DNA of 64,000 nt, taken from Amaricoccus sp. (lineage in GTDB: Bacteria; Pseudomonadota; Alphaproteobacteria; Rhodobacterales; Rhodobacteraceae). Positions 60,239-64,000 of this stretch are shown one piece after another. The notes beneath the pieces were generated by a model. It was not told the origin of the DNA. It was given only the letters and a program-made list of their open reading frames with translations, and made no database searches. Location of the stretch: contig NZ_JAGOMQ010000012.1 of NCBI RefSeq assembly GCF_017993425.1, forward strand, positions 1-64,000, written 5' to 3'. The first letter of the stretch is position 1. Each line of letters opens with the position of its first letter. A program made the translations under genes and the position numbers.

Positions 60239-61294
60239 ATGAAGACCATCAAGGGCCCCGCCCTGTTCCTGGCGCAGTTCGCCGGGGATGCGGCGCCGTT
60301 CAACTCGTGGGACGCCATCACGAAATGGGCGGGCGAGATCGGCTACAAGGGGGTGCAGCTGCCGTCGTGGGACGGGCGGCTCTTCGACGTCGCGAAGGCG
60401 GCGGAGTCGAAGGATTACTGCGACGAGGTCAAGGGCGTCGCGGCGGCGAACGGGGTGGAGGTGACGGAGCTCTCCACGCATCTGCAGGGGCAGCTCGTCG
60501 CGGTGCATCCGGCCTATGACGCGCCGTTCGACGGGTTCGCGGCGCCGGAGGTGCGCGGGAACCCCAAGGCGCGGCAGGAATGGGCCGTGGACCAGGTGAG
60601 GAAGGCGCTGAGCGCGTCGCGGAACCTCGGGCTGACGGCGCAGGCGACGTTCTCGGGCGCGCTGGCCTGGCCCTTCGTCTATCCTTGGCCGCAGCGGCCG
60701 GCGGGGCTGATCGAGACGGCGTTCGACGAGCTGGCGCGACGGTGGAAGCCGATCCTCGATCATGCCGAGGAATGCGGGGTGGATGTCTGCTTCGAGATCC
60801 ACCCGGGCGAGGACCTCTTCGACGGGACCACCTACGAGATGTTCCTCGAGCGGACCGGGAACCATGCGCGGGCCTGCATGCTCTACGACCCGTCGCACTA
60901 CGTGCTGCAATGCCTCGACTATCTCGACAACATCGACGTCTACCGCGAGCGGATCCGCATGTTCCACGTCAAGGACGCCGAGTTCAACCCGACCGGGCGG
61001 CAGGGGGTCTATTCCGGCTTCGCGCCCTGGGTGGACCGGGCGGGCCGGTTCCGGTCGCTCGGCGACGGGCAGGTGGATTTCGGGGCGGTGTTCTCGAAGA
61101 TGGCGGCGAACGGCTTCGACGGCTGGGCCGTGGTGGAGTGGGAATGCTGCCTGAAGCATCCCGAGGACGGGGCCCGCGAGGGGGCGGAGTTCGTCAAGGC
61201 GCACATCATCCGGGTGACGGAGAAGGCCTTCGACGATTTCGCGGCCGGCGGGACCGACGAGGCGGCGAACCGGCGGCTGCTGGGGATCGGGTGA
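60239..61294 (+). CDS. Sugar phosphate isomerase/epimerase (xylose isomerase-like TIM barrel), first
   Basis: 351 residues. The start MKTIKGPALFLAQFAGD, GYKGVQLPSWDGRLFD, CFEIHPGEDLFDGTTYEMF, MLYDPSHYVLQCLDYLDNI and FHVKDAEFNPTG display the metal-binding Glu, Asp/His and His residues of the AP_endonuc_2 barrel. It is first in a set with a second isomerase and a Gfo/Idh/MocA dehydrogenase, a combination typical of catabolism of unusual sugars or inositols. A strong GGGGAGGA site precedes the ATG. Confidence 0.88.
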   Translation: MKTIKGPALFLAQFAGDAAPFNSWDAITKWAGEIGYKGVQLPSWDGRLFDVAKAAESKDYCDEVKGVAAANGVEVTELSTHLQGQLVAVHPAYDAPFDGFAAPEVRGNPKARQEWAVDQVRKALSASRNLGLTAQATFSGALAWPFVYPWPQRPAGLIETAFDELARRWKPILDHAEECGVDVCFEIHPGEDLFDGTTYEMFLERTGNHARACMLYDPSHYVLQCLDYLDNIDVYRERIRMFHVKDAEFNPTGRQGVYSGFAPWVDRAGRFRSLGDGQVDFGAVFSKMAANGFDGWAVVEWECCLKHPEDGAREGAEFVKAHIIRVTEKAFDDFAAGGTDEAANRRLLGIG

Positions 61295-62133
61295 TGCGGA
61301 TCGGCTTCAACCTGCTGCTCTGGACCGGATTCGTCACCGAGGAGCACGGGCACGCGCTCGAGACGATCAAGGCGGCCGGCTATGACGGGGTGGAGATCCC
61401 GCTCTTCGACGGCGATCCGGCGCAGTACGAGGTGCTGGGCCGGCGGATCGCCGATCTGGGGCTGGGGGTGACGGCGGTCGGGCTGGTGCCCGACGCGGAG
61501 CGGAGCCCGATCTCGGCGGACGCGCGGGCGCGGGAGGGGGCTGCTGCGCATCTGCGCTGGCTCGTCGACTGCACCAAGGCGCTGCGGGCGGACGTGCTGT
61601 GCGGGCCGTTCCACCAGCCGCTGGGCGTGTTCTCCGGGGCGGGGCCCACGGAGGAGGAGCTGGCGAGGCTCGTGGAGGCGCATCGGGCGATGGCGGACTA
61701 TGCCGGCGACCTGACGCTCGCCATCGAGCCGCTGAACCGGTTCGAGTGCTACGTGCTCAACACCGCGGCGCAGGCGGCGGCGCATGTGCGGGCGGTGCGG
61801 CGGCCGAACTTCGGGTATCTCTACGACACGTTCCACGCCAACATCGAGGAGAAGGACCCGGTCGGGGTCATCGCCGAGACGGCGACGCAGATCACCCACG
61901 TCCATATCTCGGAGAACGACCGCGGCACGCCCGGCAAGGGGCATGTGCCGCTCGCGGAGACGCTCGCGGCGCTGAAGGCGGTCGGCTACGACGGCTGGCT
62001 GACCATCGAGGCCTTCGGGCTGGCGCTGCCGGCGCTGGCCGCCGCGACGCGGGTGTGGCGGAAGTTCTACGTCGACGAGACCGAGGTGGTGCGGGACGGG
62101 ATCAAGGCCATCCGCGCCGGGCTGGCGGCCTGA
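61294..62133 (+). CDS. Sugar phosphate isomerase/epimerase (tagatose 3-epimerase-like), second
   Basis: 279 residues. The barrel starts MRIGFNLLLWTGFV, with catalytic/metal Glu in LAIEPLNRFECYVLNTA, Asp-His in YLYDTFHANIEEKDPV, HISENDRGTPGKGHV and the C-terminal Glu in LTIEAFG. This is the pattern of D-tagatose/D-psicose 3-epimerases and hydroxypyruvate isomerases. ATG and the previous stop share one base (TGATG). Together with its neighbours it probably converts a ketose or keto-inositol. Confidence 0.88.
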   Translation: MRIGFNLLLWTGFVTEEHGHALETIKAAGYDGVEIPLFDGDPAQYEVLGRRIADLGLGVTAVGLVPDAERSPISADARAREGAAAHLRWLVDCTKALRADVLCGPFHQPLGVFSGAGPTEEELARLVEAHRAMADYAGDLTLAIEPLNRFECYVLNTAAQAAAHVRAVRRPNFGYLYDTFHANIEEKDPVGVIAETATQITHVHISENDRGTPGKGHVPLAETLAALKAVGYDGWLTIEAFGLALPALAAATRVWRKFYVDETEVVRDGIKAIRAGLAA

Positions 62134-62161
62134 GCCTCGGGGCTCCCCGGCACGCGCTAAC

Positions 62162-62203
62162 ACGCGTGATAGGGGGGTTATGTAGTTGATTTTATTAGAA
62201 TAA
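62162..62203 (+). promoter_or_regulatory. Motif ACGCGTGA-N16-TTGATTT (copy 4) and palindrome TTATT-AG-AATAA
   Basis: ACGCGTGA at 62162-62169 and TTGATTTTA at 62186-62194 repeat the pair of blocks seen at three other loci, here on the plus strand 50-80 bases before the dehydrogenase gene. Overlapping its right edge is the perfect palindrome TTATT-AG-AATAA (62192-62203), a possible operator for the LacI-type regulator encoded at 63406-64000. Confidence 0.45.
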
Positions 62204-62243
62204 GACAAAGTGCGCCCTTGCGGCGCCGGGGAGGGAGGACAGG

Positions 62244-63416
62244 ATGGCGATCGAGGGAACCGCGGCCGGGGGCGCGCCGCGCAGGATCCGGCTCGGGATG
62301 GTCGGGGGCGGCAAGGACGCCTTCATCGGGGGCGTGCATCGCATCGCGGCGCGCATCGACGGCGAGTTCGAGCTGGTGGCGGGGGCGCTGAGCTCGACGC
62401 CGGAGAGGTCGCGGGCAAGCGGCGCGGCGCTCGGCCTCGCGCCGGACCGGGTCTATGACGACTTCGAGGCGATGGCGAAGCGCGAGGCGCGGCTGAAGGA
62501 CGGGATCGAGGCGGTGGCGATCGTCACGCCGAACCACATGCACGCCCCGGCGGCGCGGGCGTTCCTGAAGCGCGGCATCCACGTGATCTGCGACAAGCCG
62601 ATGACCGCGACGCTCGCCGAGGCGCGGCGGCTGGCGAAGGCCGCGGGGGAGTCGGATGCGCTCTTCGTGCTGACGCACAACTACACCGGCTATCCGATGA
62701 TCCGGCAGGCGCGGGCGATGGTGGCCGAGGGGCTGCTCGGCAAGATCCGGGTGGTGCAGGCGGAGTATGCGCAGGACTGGCTGGCGACGCCGATCGAGCA
62801 GAGCGGGCAGAAGCAGGCGGACTGGCGCACGGATCCGGCGCGGACCGGGGCGGGCGGGTCGACGGGCGACATTGGAACCCATGCCTATAATCTCGCCTGC
62901 TTCGTGACGGGGTTGAGGCTGGAGAGCTTGGCGGCCGACCTGCAGGCTTTCGTGCCGGGGCGGCGGGTGGACGACAACGGGCATGTGCTGCTGCGCTTCG
63001 AGGGGGGCGCGCGCGGGATGCTGTGGTGCAGCCAGGTGGCGCCCGGCTGCGAGAACGCGCTGCGGCTGCGCGTCTTCGGCGAGAAGGGCGGGCTGGAATG
63101 GGCGCAGGAGGACCCGAACTACCTGTGGTTCACGCCGCTGGGCGAGCCGCGGCGGCTGATCACCCGGGGCGGGGCGGGCTCGGGGCCGGAGGCGGCGCGG
63201 GTGACGCGCACGCCGCCGGGGCATCCGGAGGGCTATCTGGAGGGCTTCGCCAACATCTACGCCGAGGCGGCGCGGGCGATCCGGGCGCGGCAGGAGGGGA
63301 AGGCGGTCCCGGCGGACGTGGTGTTCCCCTCGCTGGAGGAGGGCGTGGCGGGCGTCGCCTTCGTCGACGCCTGCGTGCGGTCGTCCGCCCGCAACGGGGC
63401 CTGGGTCACGCCGTGA
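62244..63416 (+). CDS. Gfo/Idh/MocA family oxidoreductase
   Basis: 390 residues. The Rossmann fold has LGMVGGGKDAFIGGVHRIA, AIVTPNHMHAPAARAFLKRG (20 residues) and VICDKPMTATLAEARRL, with the EKP-type lysine in DKP. A substrate-domain motif is TGDIGTHAYNLACFVTG, containing the catalytic Asp-x-x-x-His. It is an NAD(P)-dependent sugar or cyclitol dehydrogenase. It follows two isomerases and converges on a LacI-type regulator with an 11-base overlap of the 3' ends. Confidence 0.92.
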   Translation: MAIEGTAAGGAPRRIRLGMVGGGKDAFIGGVHRIAARIDGEFELVAGALSSTPERSRASGAALGLAPDRVYDDFEAMAKREARLKDGIEAVAIVTPNHMHAPAARAFLKRGIHVICDKPMTATLAEARRLAKAAGESDALFVLTHNYTGYPMIRQARAMVAEGLLGKIRVVQAEYAQDWLATPIEQSGQKQADWRTDPARTGAGGSTGDIGTHAYNLACFVTGLRLESLAADLQAFVPGRRVDDNGHVLLRFEGGARGMLWCSQVAPGCENALRLRVFGEKGGLEWAQEDPNYLWFTPLGEPRRLITRGGAGSGPEAARVTRTPPGHPEGYLEGFANIYAEAARAIRARQEGKAVPADVVFPSLEEGVAGVAFVDACVRSSARNGAWVTP

Positions 63417-64000
63417 GCAGCGCCCGGGCCGTCTCGCTGCCGCGGAGCACGAGGCGGCCGGGGGTGGGGCCGACCGGCGGGGCGCGGCGCGGCCCGAAGC
63501 CGGGCAGGATGGCGAGCAGGTGGCGGCCGAGCGCGCAGCCGACGGCGTCGAGGTCGGTCTCGAAGCTCGACAGCGTGGGCGCGACGGCGCCGGGGGCGAG
63601 CGCGGGCAGCGCGCAGATCATCGAGGAGCTGCGGCCGACGGGGCGGCCGAGGGCGGCGAGCTCGCGGTAGAGCCCGGCGGCGATGGTCTCGTTGCCGGCG
63701 AGGAAGGCGGTCGGCGCGCGGCCCGGGTCGGCGAGGGCGGCGCGGGAGTCGTCGGTGAGGCGGTAGGCGCGGGTGGCTAGGATCTGCGCCTCGACGCCGA
63801 GGCGCTCGGCCTCGGCGCGGAAGACCCGGCGCAGGATGTCGTTGTAGTTGAGGTCGAACTCGTTGGTGACGAGGGCGAGGCGGCGCTGGCCGGCGGCGGC
63901 GAAGGCGCGCGCGGCCTCGGCGGCGGCGGTCTCGAAGTCGAAGTCGACCCAAGGGTGGCTGCCCGGATCGGCGCTGCGGCCGAAGCAGACGAACCGGGTC
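63406..64000 (-). CDS. LacI-family transcriptional regulator (C-terminal part)
   Basis: About 198 residues of the effector-binding domain are visible; the N-terminal DNA-binding domain lies beyond the window. Motifs: PWVDFDFETAAAEAARAF, RRLALVTNEFDLNYND, PTAFLAGNETIAAGLYREL and LSSFETDLDAVGCALGRHLL, typical of a periplasmic-binding-protein-like LacI domain. It converges on the sugar dehydrogenase and probably responds to the sugar of the 60-63 kb operon. Confidence 0.85.
   Translation of the reverse strand, partial: TRFVCFGRSADPGSHPWVDFDFETAAAEAARAFAAAGQRRLALVTNEFDLNYNDILRRVFRAEAERLGVEAQILATRAYRLTDDSRAALADPGRAPTAFLAGNETIAAGLYRELAALGRPVGRSSSMICALPALAPGAVAPTLSSFETDLDAVGCALGRHLLAILPGFGPRRAPPVGPTPGRLVLRGSETARALLTA

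Overview
The window is very GC-rich (roughly 72-75 % by eye) and tightly packed, with many ATGA, GTGA or TGATG stop/start overlaps. Gene content and order point to an alphaproteobacterium, most likely Rhodobacterales/Paracoccaceae-like. Indicators are the tsaE-amgK-murU-addB-addA-trxA chain, purM-purN, alpha-type AddAB, and a dcw cluster (mraZ-rsmH-ftsL-ftsI-murE-murF-mraY) preceded by an mraZ leader that resembles the UpsM small-RNA locus of Rhodobacter sphaeroides. The identification is by inspection only; no database search was run.

Layout. 1-5.0 kb: a branched-chain amino-acid/amide ABC transporter (livK-H-M-G-F, minus strand). 5.1-7.75 kb: a PepSY membrane-protein operon behind a sigma70-like promoter and a 32-bp direct repeat. 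7.8-10.2 kb: phnM and a DUF1045 2H-phosphoesterase gene, divergent and bracketed by two 180-bp direct repeats. 10.3-15.5 kb: retropepsin-like protease, two MarC proteins, an ABC-F ATPase and an SMR protein. 15.6-19.6 kb: ndk, TfoX-C, VOC, purN, purM and a SET-domain gene. 19.7-22.5 kb: a CHASE4-type sensor kinase with a single-domain receiver, a CAU-anticodon tRNA and rnpB. 22.6-28.2 kb: EamA transporter, AmpD, a lipoprotein, gatCA, a ceramidase-like protein and a UPF0173 hydrolase. 28.2-38.9 kb: tsaE, amgK, murU, addB, addA, trxA. 38.9-49.3 kb: engB, MOSC, yidC, GGDEF/EAL, ttcA, xth, enoyl-CoA hydratase, sensor kinase. 49.4-57.9 kb: a degraded ISAs1-type transposase fragment and then the dcw cluster (minus strand). 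58.2-64 kb: opgG/D-like glucan gene, two xylose-isomerase-fold proteins, a Gfo/Idh/MocA dehydrogenase and the end of a LacI-type regulator.

Functional threads. Cell-wall synthesis (dcw cluster) and recycling (AmpD, AmgK, MurU) are both present. RNA-level items are rnpB, the tRNA, TtcA, TsaE and GatCA.

Two unusual themes run through the window. (1) Many operon junctions contain partial tandem duplications of the junction itself. They produce small chimeric ORFs that begin like the downstream gene and end like the upstream gene, and that keep the original stop/start overlap on both sides (livG/livF, marC2/marC1, abc-F/marC2, tsaE/amgK, amgK/murU, addB/addA, murE/murF; partly murU/addB). (2) Intergenic spaces hold families of short, highly structured repeats. 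A ~300-bp element occurs in two copies, one with a 4-bp target duplication and a preserved empty site. A related ~330-bp element with terminal inverted repeats shares its fold by compensatory change. A 180-bp element is built on a 28-bp palindrome. A motif ACGCGTGA-N15/16-TTGATTT occurs at four loci.
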